Below, in pieces: positions 48,806 to 57,857 of a stretch of 64,000 nt of DNA. Source of the DNA: Colimorpha_A sp045543555 (GTDB taxonomy: Bacteria; Bacillota; Clostridia; Oscillospirales; CAG-272); contig JAZQMQ010000023.1 of NCBI GenBank assembly GCA_045543555.1, forward strand, positions 1 through 64,000, given 5' to 3'. A model generated the notes under the pieces. That model was given only the letters and a program-made list of their open reading frames with translations, was not told the origin of the DNA and searched no databases. A program made the position numbers and the translations under genes. Within the stretch, counting starts at the first letter, position 1, and each line of letters begins with the position of its first letter.

Positions 48806-49519
48806 TTATTGTTGGTCAAGATGCCATCCGTGATCGCCGTGATATATCATTTGCCTCGTCATACCGCCGTCGATACAGATATTTTCACCTGTAATAAAGC
48901 CTGCCATATCGGAGCAAAGATATAGCACCATATTTGCAATATCGGGAGGATTGCCAACCCTGCCCGCAGGCTGTTGAATTGCATCGGAGCCTGAATATAC
49001 GGTATAATCATTGTCTATCCATCCGGGAGAAACAGAATTGACTCTTACCTTTCCCGCAAGAGATACAGCGAGAGCATGGGTAAGCGCGGATATTCCGCCC
49101 TTTGCGGCAGTATAGCTTTCGGTTTCCTTCTGACTCATACGGTCACGGGAGGAAGAGATGTTCACTATACTCGCACCCTCATTAAAATAAGGAGCAAAAA
49201 GTTTTGAAAGATAGAACGGAGCAGTAACACCTACCTGTAGGGCATATTCAAAATCCTCATAACTGCAATTTTCTATTCCGCACATCTTAGGCGCGGCATT
49301 ATTTATGAGATAATCAATATGTCCATATTCCGCAATTACCTTTTTTGCAAATATTTCAAGGGTTTGCTTATCGGATAAGTCGCCGACAAAATAATCATTT
49401 TCGAGCAGGTCGATAACACACACAGTTGCCCCTGCCCTCTCAAAGCTTTCGCGGATGCACTTTCCGATTCCCCTTGCGCCGCCAGTTACAACTACGATCT
49501 TGTCTTTAAAATCAAACAT
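48806..49519 (-). CDS. SDR-family oxidoreductase
   Basis: 237 residues with the classical SDR pattern: VVTGGARGIGKCI cofactor site, NNAAPK, catalytic Ser in NISSSRDR, YTAAKGG (Tyr-x-x-x-Lys) and SPGWIDND. It is probably an NAD(P)-dependent alcohol dehydrogenase or reductase with unknown substrate. It follows the cyclase-family hydrolase by two bases and has GAGGTG upstream. Confidence 0.9.
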   Translation of the reverse strand: MFDFKDKIVVVTGGARGIGKCIRESFERAGATVCVIDLLENDYFVGDLSDKQTLEIFAKKVIAEYGHIDYLINNAAPKMCGIENCSYEDFEYALQVGVTAPFYLSKLFAPYFNEGASIVNISSSRDRMSQKETESYTAAKGGISALTHALAVSLAGKVRVNSVSPGWIDNDYTVYSGSDAIQQPAGRVGNPPDIANMVLYLCSDMAGFITGENICIDGGMTRQMIYHGDHGWHLDQQ

Positions 49520-49521
49520 CT

Positions 49522-50115
49522 TTACACCTCAATAAGAATTGCTCTGCAAGGAGCTCCATCCGATCCTCCGAGATTTAGCGGTGCTGCGCTGAGGAGATAT
49601 CTTCCCTCCTCCACACCGTTAAGTCTCAACCCTTCAAGAAGAACGATCTCCGCTCCAAGCATAGTCAAATGTGTTTTCATAGGTGCATCCTCAGGTCCTA
49701 CAGTCTGGGATTCGTTACCGTACAGATAAATTTTCTCCTCCGAAAGAAGCATTGCTGCTTCGATTCCCAGAGTAGCCTTTCCGCCTACAAGAATACGTTT
49801 AGCACATTCCTCCGAAATACTTTGAGCCTTATAAAGTATATCGGACATAGTTTTATAATCGATCACTCCGTCAAAATGAGCTACGTAGCACTCTCCGACG
49901 GTCTTGTTCAGGTGAATTTTGTCAACCGTTGCACCGTCATCGATGAAATGATAGGGAGCATCTATATGTGTGCCGTTGTGAGCGCACATGGAAAATGCGG
50001 TCACGTTACAAAACGAGCCGTCCTTTATCGTACATAGCACTTCCCTTTTAGGCGCAGGATCTGTGGGCCATACCGCGCATGAAAACAGCTCTTGGGAAAT
50101 ATCGTATATCTTCAT
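49522..50115 (-). CDS. Cyclase-family hydrolase (kynurenine formamidase-like)
   Basis: 197 residues with the family's metal motif HNGTHIDAPYHF near residue 46 and the DLL-like GVDYKTM region. This fold hydrolyses formamides or lactam/lactone rings. The ATG overlaps the GNAT stop (ATGA). Coupled to an SDR, it may act on a small amide metabolite. Confidence 0.85.
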   Translation of the reverse strand: MKIYDISQELFSCAVWPTDPAPKREVLCTIKDGSFCNVTAFSMCAHNGTHIDAPYHFIDDGATVDKIHLNKTVGECYVAHFDGVIDYKTMSDILYKAQSISEECAKRILVGGKATLGIEAAMLLSEEKIYLYGNESQTVGPEDAPMKTHLTMLGAEIVLLEGLRLNGVEEGRYLLSAAPLNLGGSDGAPCRAILIEV

Positions 50116-50579
50116 ACTTTCAACTCCATGTGTCTTCTGCTTTCGGTCATTCCCATTTTTTCATAAAAAGCGATGGCATTTTTATTGAATGCCCAAACGT
50201 TCAGATCAATTGCAGAGCACTTAAGCTCCGATGCAAGCTTTTTAGCCTCATCGAAAAGAGCCTTTCCGACGCCTTTGCCGCGCGTTCCCCCGTCAACACA
50301 AAGATCGTCGATATATAATACACGTCTGAAGCGCTTAAGACCGTCTGCCTCCGTGACCTTTTTCATACAAATCAGATATCCGACAACTCTTCCGTCTTCA
50401 ACTGCGCTGAAAACATACACATTGGGATCTTCTATTATCTTCTCAACGTCCGAAATACCGTATTTGGCAACGTTTCCCTCAAAAACATCGGGGTTCCCCT
50501 CTGCGTGAAGCCTCGCTATATCGCAAAGAAGCCTGTGTATGTCTTCAGAATCGTTTTTTATTGCTCTTCTCACTTCCAT
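50112..50579 (-). CDS. GNAT acetyltransferase
   Basis: 155 residues, MEVRRAIKNDSEDIHRLL opening, YIDDLCVDGGTRGKGVGKALF acetyl-CoA loop and IDLNVWAFNKNAIAFYEKMG, a layout seen in small-molecule and protein N-acetyltransferases. It begins a three-gene operon with the cyclase-family hydrolase and SDR. Confidence 0.88.
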   Translation of the reverse strand: MEVRRAIKNDSEDIHRLLCDIARLHAEGNPDVFEGNVAKYGISDVEKIIEDPNVYVFSAVEDGRVVGYLICMKKVTEADGLKRFRRVLYIDDLCVDGGTRGKGVGKALFDEAKKLASELKCSAIDLNVWAFNKNAIAFYEKMGMTESRRHMELKV

Positions 50580-50627
50580 GTGAATAACCTCCGGGTGATA
50601 TTATTTATATTATACTGCCGTACATAC

Positions 50628-50660
50628 AAAAAAGCAAGCCCTTCAAGTAATGAAGGGCTT
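50628..50660 (-). terminator. Terminator of the yicC-rsmB operon
   Basis: On the minus strand AAGCCCTTCA pairs with TGAAGGGCTT (50660-50636, loop of five) and is followed by GCTTTTTTG, 14 bases after the rsmB stop. Confidence 0.85.
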
Positions 50661-50673
50661 TGACCTTGGACTA

Positions 50674-51984
50674 TTATATCTTTTTTAATTTTGCTATAAA
50701 AAATCCGTCGGTGCCATGTTCATCGGGGAACAGTGTGATCGTCGCTTCACCTGAAGGCATTCCGTCAGAGCACAGGGAAAATTCCGAATTTTCATTGAGA
50801 AACCGATTGACAACTCCTTCATTTTCATCCTTATTCAGTGTGCAGGTAGAATAAACCAGTATTCCACTGCTTTTTACGTATTTCGATGAGCTGCATAGTA
50901 TCTTATACTGAATATCGGGCAGCCTTGATATATCCTCATACGATTTGTAACGAAGATCGGGCTTTTTGGCAATAACCCCGAGACCTGAGCAAGGAGCATC
51001 GGTTAAAACTCTATCCGCCTTTCCTATAAACTCCTCTTTAGGTAAAGTGCCGTTGTGAACAGAAGCTTCAAGAATTGATATTCCAAGCCTTTCCGCGCCG
51101 CTTTTAACCAGAGAGAGCTTACTCTCATGAAGGTCAAGGCTTATCAGCCGCCCTCTGTTATTCATATCCATTCCGATTCCAAAGCTCTTACCTCCCGGAC
51201 AGGAGCAGGTATCGATCACGGTTTCACCGTCTTTTGCACCCAGAGCGGCAACACAAAGCTGTGATGCCTCGTCCTGCACGTAGCACAGGCCGTTTTTTAA
51301 TTCATCGAGCTCGCTGATTGCAACATTTTCGGTGAGTCTTATTCCGTTTTGAGAGAGTTTTGTTTTTTCTGCTTTTACACCCTTTTTTTCAAGCTCGCTT
51401 ATAAGCTCGTCACGGGTTATTTTCAGGGTATTTACCCTTAACGTTATGGTCGGATTTACATTGATTGAGAAAAGCAACTTTTCTGCTTTTTCTTCTCCGT
51501 AATCTTGATACCACTTTTCACATAGCCAAACAGGACAGGAATACTTTATGGAAAGATATCCAAAAAGATCTGCTTTTCTGTCGGGGAGGGGTAAAGAATT
51601 CTTATTTCGTGAAATATTTCGCAGAATTCCGTTTACAAAGCCCGAGGTTCCCTTGTGTGTATGCTTTTTAGCCAGCTCTACGCTTTCATTTACTGCAGCA
51701 GAATCGGGGGTGCGATCAAGATATATTATCTGATACGCTCCGAGCCTTAATATATGCAAAAGCTTAGGTTCTATCTTTTCACAAGGCTTGGACGAATAAT
51801 GTCCTATAACATAATCCAAGCTGATCCTCTTCTCAATAACACCGTAGACGAGCGTGGTAAAAAATGCCTTATCCGATGAAGAAAAGCCGTGTTTTTTTAT
51901 TGCGCTGTCAAGCTCAAGATTTGAAAACTTGTCGCCGTCGGCACACTTTATAAGCGAAAGAAGTGCCGCTTCTCTTACGTTCAT
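50674..51984 (-). CDS. rsmB: 16S rRNA m5C967 methyltransferase
   Basis: 436 residues: N-terminal NusB-like helical domain (~1-130), then the SAM-dependent RNA m5C methyltransferase: CSCPGGKS (SAM motif), DAPCSGLGVI with one catalytic Cys, and YSTCTLNKDEN with the second. Methylates C967 of 16S rRNA. It overlaps the metallopeptidase gene by one base and is the last gene in the operon. Confidence 0.94.
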   Translation of the reverse strand: MNVREAALLSLIKCADGDKFSNLELDSAIKKHGFSSSDKAFFTTLVYGVIEKRISLDYVIGHYSSKPCEKIEPKLLHILRLGAYQIIYLDRTPDSAAVNESVELAKKHTHKGTSGFVNGILRNISRNKNSLPLPDRKADLFGYLSIKYSCPVWLCEKWYQDYGEEKAEKLLFSINVNPTITLRVNTLKITRDELISELEKKGVKAEKTKLSQNGIRLTENVAISELDELKNGLCYVQDEASQLCVAALGAKDGETVIDTCSCPGGKSFGIGMDMNNRGRLISLDLHESKLSLVKSGAERLGISILEASVHNGTLPKEEFIGKADRVLTDAPCSGLGVIAKKPDLRYKSYEDISRLPDIQYKILCSSSKYVKSSGILVYSTCTLNKDENEGVVNRFLNENSEFSLCSDGMPSGEATITLFPDEHGTDGFFIAKLKKI

Positions 51985-52676
51985 CAGTCTCTTCTTCCCC
52001 GTCCGCCATTAACGATCAGAATAAGACGAATAAGGGAGGCAAGGGACACGAAAAGAGCCGCAATATAGGTCATAGCTGCCGCGGTAAGCACTTTTTTGGT
52101 GCCTCCGAGCTCATCTTCAAATAAATAGCCATCACCTTCGAGTATCTTCATAGCCCTTTTGCTCGCATCAAGCTCGGTAGGAAGAGTGAGAAGCTGAAAT
52201 ACCGTACTCAAGCCAAACAGAATTATTCCTGCGTAAGCCAGAGGATAGAAGCTGAACAAGATTCCAAGAATAACGAGGGGAATGCAAAGCTTAGATCCGA
52301 AATTTGCAGCCGGTACAATGGCATTTCTCATGGTAAGCGGAGCATATGCCTGTGCATGCTGAATAGCGTGACCTGCCTCATGCGCCGCTACGCCTATAGC
52401 AGCAACAGATGTGTTGCCGTAAACTGTCTCGGATAACGCTATGGTTCCGTTTTTGGGATCATAATGGTCTGTAAGATCACCTCTTACCCTCGTTATCGTA
52501 ATGTGCTGAAGTCCGTTTGCATCAAGTATCCTTCTCACCGCAGTTTCCGCTGTCATACCCTTTCTGCTAAGGACTCTGCTGTATTTTGCGTAGGTAGACT
52601 TAACAGATGCCTGCGCCCACATTGCTAAAATAACAAACGGGAATACTATAACTAGATATGTCCAATCAAAAAACAT
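51984..52676 (-). CDS. Zinc metallopeptidase, YugP type
   Basis: 230 residues of the DUF/YugP membrane metalloprotease family. An N-terminal membrane helix, then GVAAHEAGHAIQHA with the HExxH zinc motif near residue 98, and two further hydrophobic segments. Its position between fmt and rsmB is seen in other Clostridia. GAGGTAAATT precedes the ATG. Confidence 0.9.
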   Translation of the reverse strand: MFFDWTYLVIVFPFVILAMWAQASVKSTYAKYSRVLSRKGMTAETAVRRILDANGLQHITITRVRGDLTDHYDPKNGTIALSETVYGNTSVAAIGVAAHEAGHAIQHAQAYAPLTMRNAIVPAANFGSKLCIPLVILGILFSFYPLAYAGIILFGLSTVFQLLTLPTELDASKRAMKILEGDGYLFEDELGGTKKVLTAAAMTYIAALFVSLASLIRLILIVNGGRGRRD

Positions 52677-52690
52677 AATTTACCTCACTT

Positions 52691-53629
52691 TCACATGGGA
52701 AAAGTCAATTTTTCCCCATCGCCGAGCGAATTTCCTCTCAAATAATCGGAAGCGCTCATTCTCTTTTTCCCTGCAGGAAGTACCTCTGTTATTTCAAGGC
52801 AATTTCCGTCTCCGCAGGTTACGTACAGGCGGTTATCGTAAGAACTAAGCTCACCTGCAGCATTGCCATATTTTTTATCGGTCATTTTTACGGACACAAG
52901 CTTTATCTGAGTTTCACCCCTCATAGCATATGCAAGAGGAAAGGGTGATAAACCTCTGATCCTATTAAAAAGCGCTCTTGCGGCAAGAGTGAAATCAAGC
53001 TTACAGTCGTCTTTTTCGATCTTCGATGCATAGGTTGCTAAAGAATCTTCCTGTTTTTCAGGAACAATACTTCCGTCTATTATCTTAGGAAGGGTCTCGG
53101 TGAGGAGTGTTGCTCCCGATTCTGCCATTTTTTCAAAAAGAGTCTCAAAGTTATCTTCATCAGTTATAGGAACGATCGACTTTGCGAGCATATCTCCGGT
53201 ATCAAGTCCCTCGTTCATATACATTATGGTAATACCCGTTTCCTTTTCACCGTCCATAAGCGCTCTTTGGATGGGTGCAGCACCTCTGTACTTGGGAAGA
53301 AGTGAGCCGTGAACGTTGATACAGCCGTATTTAGGATAATTTATAACCGAAGGCGGCAATATTTTTCCGTATGCCGCAACGATTATTATTTCGGGGTCTA
53401 TGTCGTGAAGAAGCTTATCAAATGCCTCATCCTTAAGTGTTTGCGGCTGATACACGGGCAGTCCCCTTTCGCATGCACAAACCTTAACCTCCGGAGGTGT
53501 AAGCACGTATTTTCTGCCCTTTGGCTTGTCAGGTTGGGTTATAACCGTTATCTCGTTATTTCCGCAATCACAAAGTGCCTTAAGGGTATATACCGCAAAG
53601 TCCGGAGTTCCCATAAAAAGAATTCTCAT
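52691..53629 (-). CDS. fmt: Methionyl-tRNA formyltransferase
   Basis: 312 residues. Formylates initiator Met-tRNA with 10-formyl-tetrahydrofolate. Motifs: MRILFMGTPDFAV start, NVHGSLLPKYRGAAPIQ with the catalytic Asn/His, YMNEGLDTGDML. C-terminal OB-like tRNA-binding domain ~205-300. Follows def by 20 bases and partners with it in N-formyl methionine cycling. Confidence 0.96.
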   Translation of the reverse strand: MRILFMGTPDFAVYTLKALCDCGNNEITVITQPDKPKGRKYVLTPPEVKVCACERGLPVYQPQTLKDEAFDKLLHDIDPEIIIVAAYGKILPPSVINYPKYGCINVHGSLLPKYRGAAPIQRALMDGEKETGITIMYMNEGLDTGDMLAKSIVPITDEDNFETLFEKMAESGATLLTETLPKIIDGSIVPEKQEDSLATYASKIEKDDCKLDFTLAARALFNRIRGLSPFPLAYAMRGETQIKLVSVKMTDKKYGNAAGELSSYDNRLYVTCGDGNCLEITEVLPAGKKRMSASDYLRGNSLGDGEKLTFPM

Positions 53630-53649
53630 ATTATTTCGCCTTTCGAACG

Positions 53650-54126
53650 TCAGTGATCGTTAAGTTCCTCAGGGGAAAGCATCTTTATTGCACCGTCGGT
53701 ATAAAGCTTACCATCCAGGTGGTCAAGCTCGTGACAGAAGCATCTTGCCTTAAGACCGCTTCCGGTGGCGGTAAACCATTCGCCGTTTCTGTTCTGAGCC
53801 TTAATAGTTACAGTCATTGGACGATCGGTAATTCCCCATTCATCCGGAATTGAAAGACAACCCTCAAGTTCCTGCTGTCTGTCCTCGGATACAGATACTA
53901 TCTCGGGATTTATAAGCTCGAGCAACTCCCCCGGCTCGGTCTCAACAAGAACGACTCTGCGGAGAACACCTACCTGCACCGCTGCAAGACCGGCGCCCTG
54001 TGCCTTGTGAAGAGTATCCTTCATATCGTCGAGCAGACGTATTATTCTGGGGGTTATTTCCTCAACGGGACGGCTTTTTTTGCGGAGAAGCCCATCCTCT
54101 TTTGTAATTATCTTAAGAATTGCCAT
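53650..54126 (-). CDS. def: Peptide deformylase
   Basis: 158 residues. Removes the formyl group from nascent peptides. Three motifs are intact: GAGLAAVQVG, EGCLSIP (metal Cys) and CHELDHLDG (HExxH). AAGGAAGG lies before the ATG. Its place between priA and fmt is the Firmicutes order. Confidence 0.96.
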   Translation of the reverse strand: MAILKIITKEDGLLRKKSRPVEEITPRIIRLLDDMKDTLHKAQGAGLAAVQVGVLRRVVLVETEPGELLELINPEIVSVSEDRQQELEGCLSIPDEWGITDRPMTVTIKAQNRNGEWFTATGSGLKARCFCHELDHLDGKLYTDGAIKMLSPEELNDH

Positions 54127-54144
54127 TTTATTTTACCTTCCTTT

Positions 54145-56607
54145 TTAAAGATTCGTGGGATTAACGTCAACTGATATTCCCACACGCTTTCCGACTGATC
54201 TTGAAAGCTCGGAATATGCTTCGGAAACGAGCTTTCTTGTGACCGCATTCATTCTGCATTTTATCACCAGTCTCATTCTGTATATACCGTTAAGTTTATA
54301 CAACGGTGCCTCAAGCGGACCGAAAACTACCGTTTTTGCATCTTGATATTTTTCATTGTTCAGGGTCTTAAACGCCTTCTCAAAGCCGCATATTGCGCTT
54401 AACAGCTCGTTTTCCGCTTCGCTTGACAGGGTAAACATCACCATATCGCAAAACGGCGGAAAAACAAGTGAACGCCTGAGCGCGATCTCGTTTTTATACA
54501 TACTTTCGTAGTCCTGATCACGCGAAAGCTTGAGTATCGGGTGATCGGGATTTCCCGTTTGTATCAGCGCACAGCCCTTTTTGTCGGAGCGTCCCGACCT
54601 GCCTATAACCTGTGTCAGTAGCGAGAACGTTCTTTCGTTTGCCTTGTAATCGCTTAAATACAAAGAAGAATCTGAATTTATTACACCCACAAGAGTAACG
54701 TTCGGGAAGTCGTGCCCCTTCGTTACCATTTGTGTTCCTATAAGTATATCCCCTTCACCCTCGCGGAATGCGGAAAGTATCGCATCGTATGAAAATTTTG
54801 TTTGCGTGGTATCGGCGTCCATACGCATAACTCTTGCCTGCGGAAAAAGCCTATTAAGCTCCTCCTCGATCATTTGAGTACCGTATCCGACGTGCTTCAG
54901 CTTTTCATTTCCGCATGTCGGGCATTTTTCCGGAGGCAGCGTTTTTGATCCGCAATAATGACAGTAGAGGTAACCCCTGCCGAAATTGGACGTATGGTAG
55001 GTATATGACACCGAGCAGTGAGGACACATAAGCACCTGTCCGCAAAGGGGGCAGGATAAGAAACGATTGTATCCTCTCTGATTTATAAACAGTATTGCCT
55101 GTTCACCGCGCGAGAGAGTCTCTGAAATTTTGCTTTTCAGCTGACTTCCGATCGGTGATGCGTTACCCGCCCTCGCATCAGGGCGTACGTCGGTTATAAG
55201 TGCTTCGGGGAGCGTTGCTTCACCGTAGCGTTCTTTCAGCGTTATAAGGGAATATTTGCCGCCTAGAGCCTTCATATAGCTCTCAAGCGACGGTGTTGCG
55301 GAGGAAAGAAGCATGACCGCGTTTTGCTTGGCACAACGGTATCTTGCAATATCCCTTGCGTGATATTTCGGATCCATATCCGATTTATAGGTATGCTCCT
55401 GCTCCTCATCTATTACGATAAGACCGAGATTTTTAAACGGAGCAAACACAGCGGACCTTGTACCGATACAAACGCTTGCCTCTCCGCTTCTCATTTTTCT
55501 CCACGCATCATATCTCTCGCCTCTTGAAAGGCCCGAATGGACAACGACGGTCTTATCACCGTAATGAGAACGAAAAATATTAACCATTTGGGGCGTAAGT
55601 GAAATTTCGGGCACAAGAAGTATTACCGATTTTCCTAGGTTTATAACGTGATCCATCACCTCGCGTATTACCGAGGTCTTACCGCTTCCCGTTACGCCGT
55701 GAAGAAGCGCGGCTTTAGGCTCTCCGCTGTCGATAAGCGCGGTTATCTTATCCTTTGCGGCATTTTGCTCGTCGGAAAGCACTATTTCTCTATCTGATAA
55801 AAGCTTTTTATTCTTATATGGATCCCTGAAGCTGTCCTCTTTGGTCAGAGTTACAATGCCGCGTTCTATGAGCGGCTTGAATACCGTTTTTGCCACGTCA
55901 TAACGGTCACGGAGCTCATTTAAAGTCATATTCCCCGTAACCGATAGAATTTCAAGAGCGTCCTTCTGCTTTGCGCCTCTCACAAGCGCGCAGAGCTCAT
56001 CAGTTGACATATCGGCATATTCTTTTGATATATGAACGCTCTCGATAACGGGTGAACGGCTTTCGGTAAATTCAGTTTGTCGTGAAAGAAGCCCCTCATT
56101 AAAGAGCCGCACCAGCATTGCCGACGCACTCGGTCCATATTCCTTTACGGCGCTTTCCGTATCGGTCTTACACTTGGCAATTATGTATCGCAAAAGTGCC
56201 GCAGACTTAGGTGGGATCTCGTCGATGATCTCCCTGCCCTTTACAGTAACGGAATATACCTCCTTAACCTTTGTAAGAGCAGCCGAGGGAAGTATAGCCT
56301 TTACCGCATCTCCCACTGTACACAAAAAGTGCTCCTTCATATACAGACAAAGACCTATCATCTCGCCGTCCAGAACGATACTGTCGCAAACGGGAGCTAT
56401 GACAGGCTTAAGCGCCGTATAATCGGAAGCACCGGAAAGCTCGCAGACAAGAGCGAGCTGCTTTCGGTTACCCCCGCCGAAGGGCACGGCAACAAAGCCG
56501 CCCACCTTGAGTAAGCCTCTCAGCTCGTCGGGGATATAATAATCGTAGAGCTTATCAATATGGTACGGCGCATCAAGCAGATATACCCGAGCAACCGAAA
56601 ATTCCAT
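54145..56607 (-). CDS. priA: Primosomal helicase PriA
   Basis: 820 residues. Restarts stalled replication forks. An N-terminal DNA-binding domain is followed by the helicase core with P-loop GVTGSGKTSV, DEEQ box and GTRSAVF, then paired zinc cysteines CPLCGQVLMCPHCS and CHYCGSKTLPPEKCPTCG, and motif VIGRSGR. Full length. Directly downstream of rpoZ, where many Firmicutes have coaBC in between. Confidence 0.95.
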   Translation of the reverse strand: MEFSVARVYLLDAPYHIDKLYDYYIPDELRGLLKVGGFVAVPFGGGNRKQLALVCELSGASDYTALKPVIAPVCDSIVLDGEMIGLCLYMKEHFLCTVGDAVKAILPSAALTKVKEVYSVTVKGREIIDEIPPKSAALLRYIIAKCKTDTESAVKEYGPSASAMLVRLFNEGLLSRQTEFTESRSPVIESVHISKEYADMSTDELCALVRGAKQKDALEILSVTGNMTLNELRDRYDVAKTVFKPLIERGIVTLTKEDSFRDPYKNKKLLSDREIVLSDEQNAAKDKITALIDSGEPKAALLHGVTGSGKTSVIREVMDHVINLGKSVILLVPEISLTPQMVNIFRSHYGDKTVVVHSGLSRGERYDAWRKMRSGEASVCIGTRSAVFAPFKNLGLIVIDEEQEHTYKSDMDPKYHARDIARYRCAKQNAVMLLSSATPSLESYMKALGGKYSLITLKERYGEATLPEALITDVRPDARAGNASPIGSQLKSKISETLSRGEQAILFINQRGYNRFLSCPLCGQVLMCPHCSVSYTYHTSNFGRGYLYCHYCGSKTLPPEKCPTCGNEKLKHVGYGTQMIEEELNRLFPQARVMRMDADTTQTKFSYDAILSAFREGEGDILIGTQMVTKGHDFPNVTLVGVINSDSSLYLSDYKANERTFSLLTQVIGRSGRSDKKGCALIQTGNPDHPILKLSRDQDYESMYKNEIALRRSLVFPPFCDMVMFTLSSEAENELLSAICGFEKAFKTLNNEKYQDAKTVVFGPLEAPLYKLNGIYRMRLVIKCRMNAVTRKLVSEAYSELSRSVGKRVGISVDVNPTNL

Positions 56608-56624
56608 TGTCGTATTCCTCAGAA

Positions 56625-56918
56625 TCAGTAATTGCAGGTGAGATCGATGGAAGAATCGTCGATGCGGTATTCACCATCATTTAGACGGTTGATTCCGATG
56701 CGAACTGCCTTTTCGTCGCGGAAATCCTTTTTAATGAGGGCGGCAAGGCTCTTGTCGGTCTCCTTATTTGCAAGCATTCTTTCAGCAGTTTCTCTCTGAG
56801 CTACGTACTCGTCGGTTACTGCTCTTGCGCACTTTGCAACAGCTATAACGAGTGTGTAACGGTTATATTTATTGTCCTGTGTAAGCTTGTCGAGTGAGGG
56901 TGTTATCATATTATTCAT
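56625..56918 (-). CDS. rpoZ: RNA polymerase omega subunit
   Basis: 97 residues from ATG 56918, which has AAAGGAAT upstream; the longer frame runs into gmk. MITPSLDKLTQDNKYNRYTLVIAVAKCARAV is the omega opening with the conserved Arg/Tyr-Thr-Leu region. Assists RNA polymerase assembly. The C-terminal ~30 residues are acidic and variable as expected. Confidence 0.92.
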   Translation of the reverse strand: MNNMITPSLDKLTQDNKYNRYTLVIAVAKCARAVTDEYVAQRETAERMLANKETDKSLAALIKKDFRDEKAVRIGINRLNDGEYRIDDSSIDLTCNY

Positions 56919-56946
56919 AGCTAAAATTCCTTTTCTGTGCTTTATA

Positions 56947-57573
56947 TTATTTATTGAAAAACAGCTTCTGCATAGCATCGATGTTACGAAGTGAACGATG
57001 CTGTTCGCCTTTTACTATTTCGTATATTGCTTCTGCGGCTTCGTGAGCCTTTCCGTCGTCGTTTACAACCAGATAATCGTAATTGCTGACAAGAACGAAC
57101 TCCTCAAGAGCTCGCTTCATGCGGTTTTCTATATCGTCAGCGGTATTTGTGCCTCTGTTTACAAGACGGCTTTTAAGAGTCTCGTAATCGGGAGGAAGGA
57201 TAAACACCGCAACGCTTTCGGGGAAAAGACGCTTTATGTTCATAGCGCCCTCAACCTCGATCTCAAGAATGAGGTTTTTACCCTCGTCGAGCTTATTAAG
57301 CTCGCTTTTCAATGTTCCGTAATAGTTACCGCAATACTCAGTGTATTCGATAACTCCGCCGTTTTTGATCTTGTCTTCAAACTGCTCGCGTGTTATGAAG
57401 TGATATTCTCTGCCATCAACCTCACCGGGCCTGGGCTGACGCGTCGTTGCAGATACCGAAAATACAAATTCCGGATGATTCTTCATGAGTATCGAGTTTA
57501 CGGTTCCCTTTCCGGTTCCCGCAGCACCCGAAACAACAAGCAATATTCCTTTTGGTTCCTTAAGTGTCGTCAT
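56947..57573 (-). CDS. gmk: Guanylate kinase
   Basis: 208 residues, start set at ATG 57573 (GGAGG immediately upstream in the remA end). Phosphorylates GMP/dGMP. P-loop SGAAGTGKGT, GMP site TTRQPRPGEVDGREYHF, LEIEVEGAMN. This is the housekeeping enzyme; compare the extra domain fused to a nucleotidase at 25702-26808. Confidence 0.95.
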   Translation of the reverse strand: MTTLKEPKGILLVVSGAAGTGKGTVNSILMKNHPEFVFSVSATTRQPRPGEVDGREYHFITREQFEDKIKNGGVIEYTEYCGNYYGTLKSELNKLDEGKNLILEIEVEGAMNIKRLFPESVAVFILPPDYETLKSRLVNRGTNTADDIENRMKRALEEFVLVSNYDYLVVNDDGKAHEAAEAIYEIVKGEQHRSLRNIDAMQKLFFNK

Positions 57574-57574
57574 G

Positions 57575-57844
57575 TTATTCCTCCTCGTCGGAATCGGTGT
57601 TGTCAGTAGCGTCACCGTTAAGACGGTTTGATATAGTTTCTGCCTGAATTGCGGAGAGGATAACGTGATCCGAATCGGTAATTATTACCGATCTGGTTCT
57701 TCTTCCACAGGTTGCATCGATAACTCGTCCCGAATCTCTTGCGTCCTGTATCAGTCTTTTCATTGGTGAGGATTCGGGGCTGACCAAGGTCACGACCCGT
57801 CCCGCATTTACCATATTACCGAAGCCTATACTGATAAATTTCAT
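57575..57844 (-). CDS. remA: Extracellular matrix regulator RemA-type DNA-binding protein
   Basis: 89 residues of the DUF370/RemA family: MKFISIGFGNMVNAGRVV, then DARDSGRVIDATCGRRTRSVIITDSDHVILSA. In Bacillus the ring-shaped RemA binds DNA repeats to activate biofilm and osmoprotection genes. It is one base before gmk and 13 after yicC, the standard order. The acidic tail (~75-89) is lineage-specific. Confidence 0.94.
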   Translation of the reverse strand: MKFISIGFGNMVNAGRVVTLVSPESSPMKRLIQDARDSGRVIDATCGRRTRSVIITDSDHVILSAIQAETISNRLNGDATDNTDSDEEE

Positions 57845-57857
57845 AGTCCTTCATCCT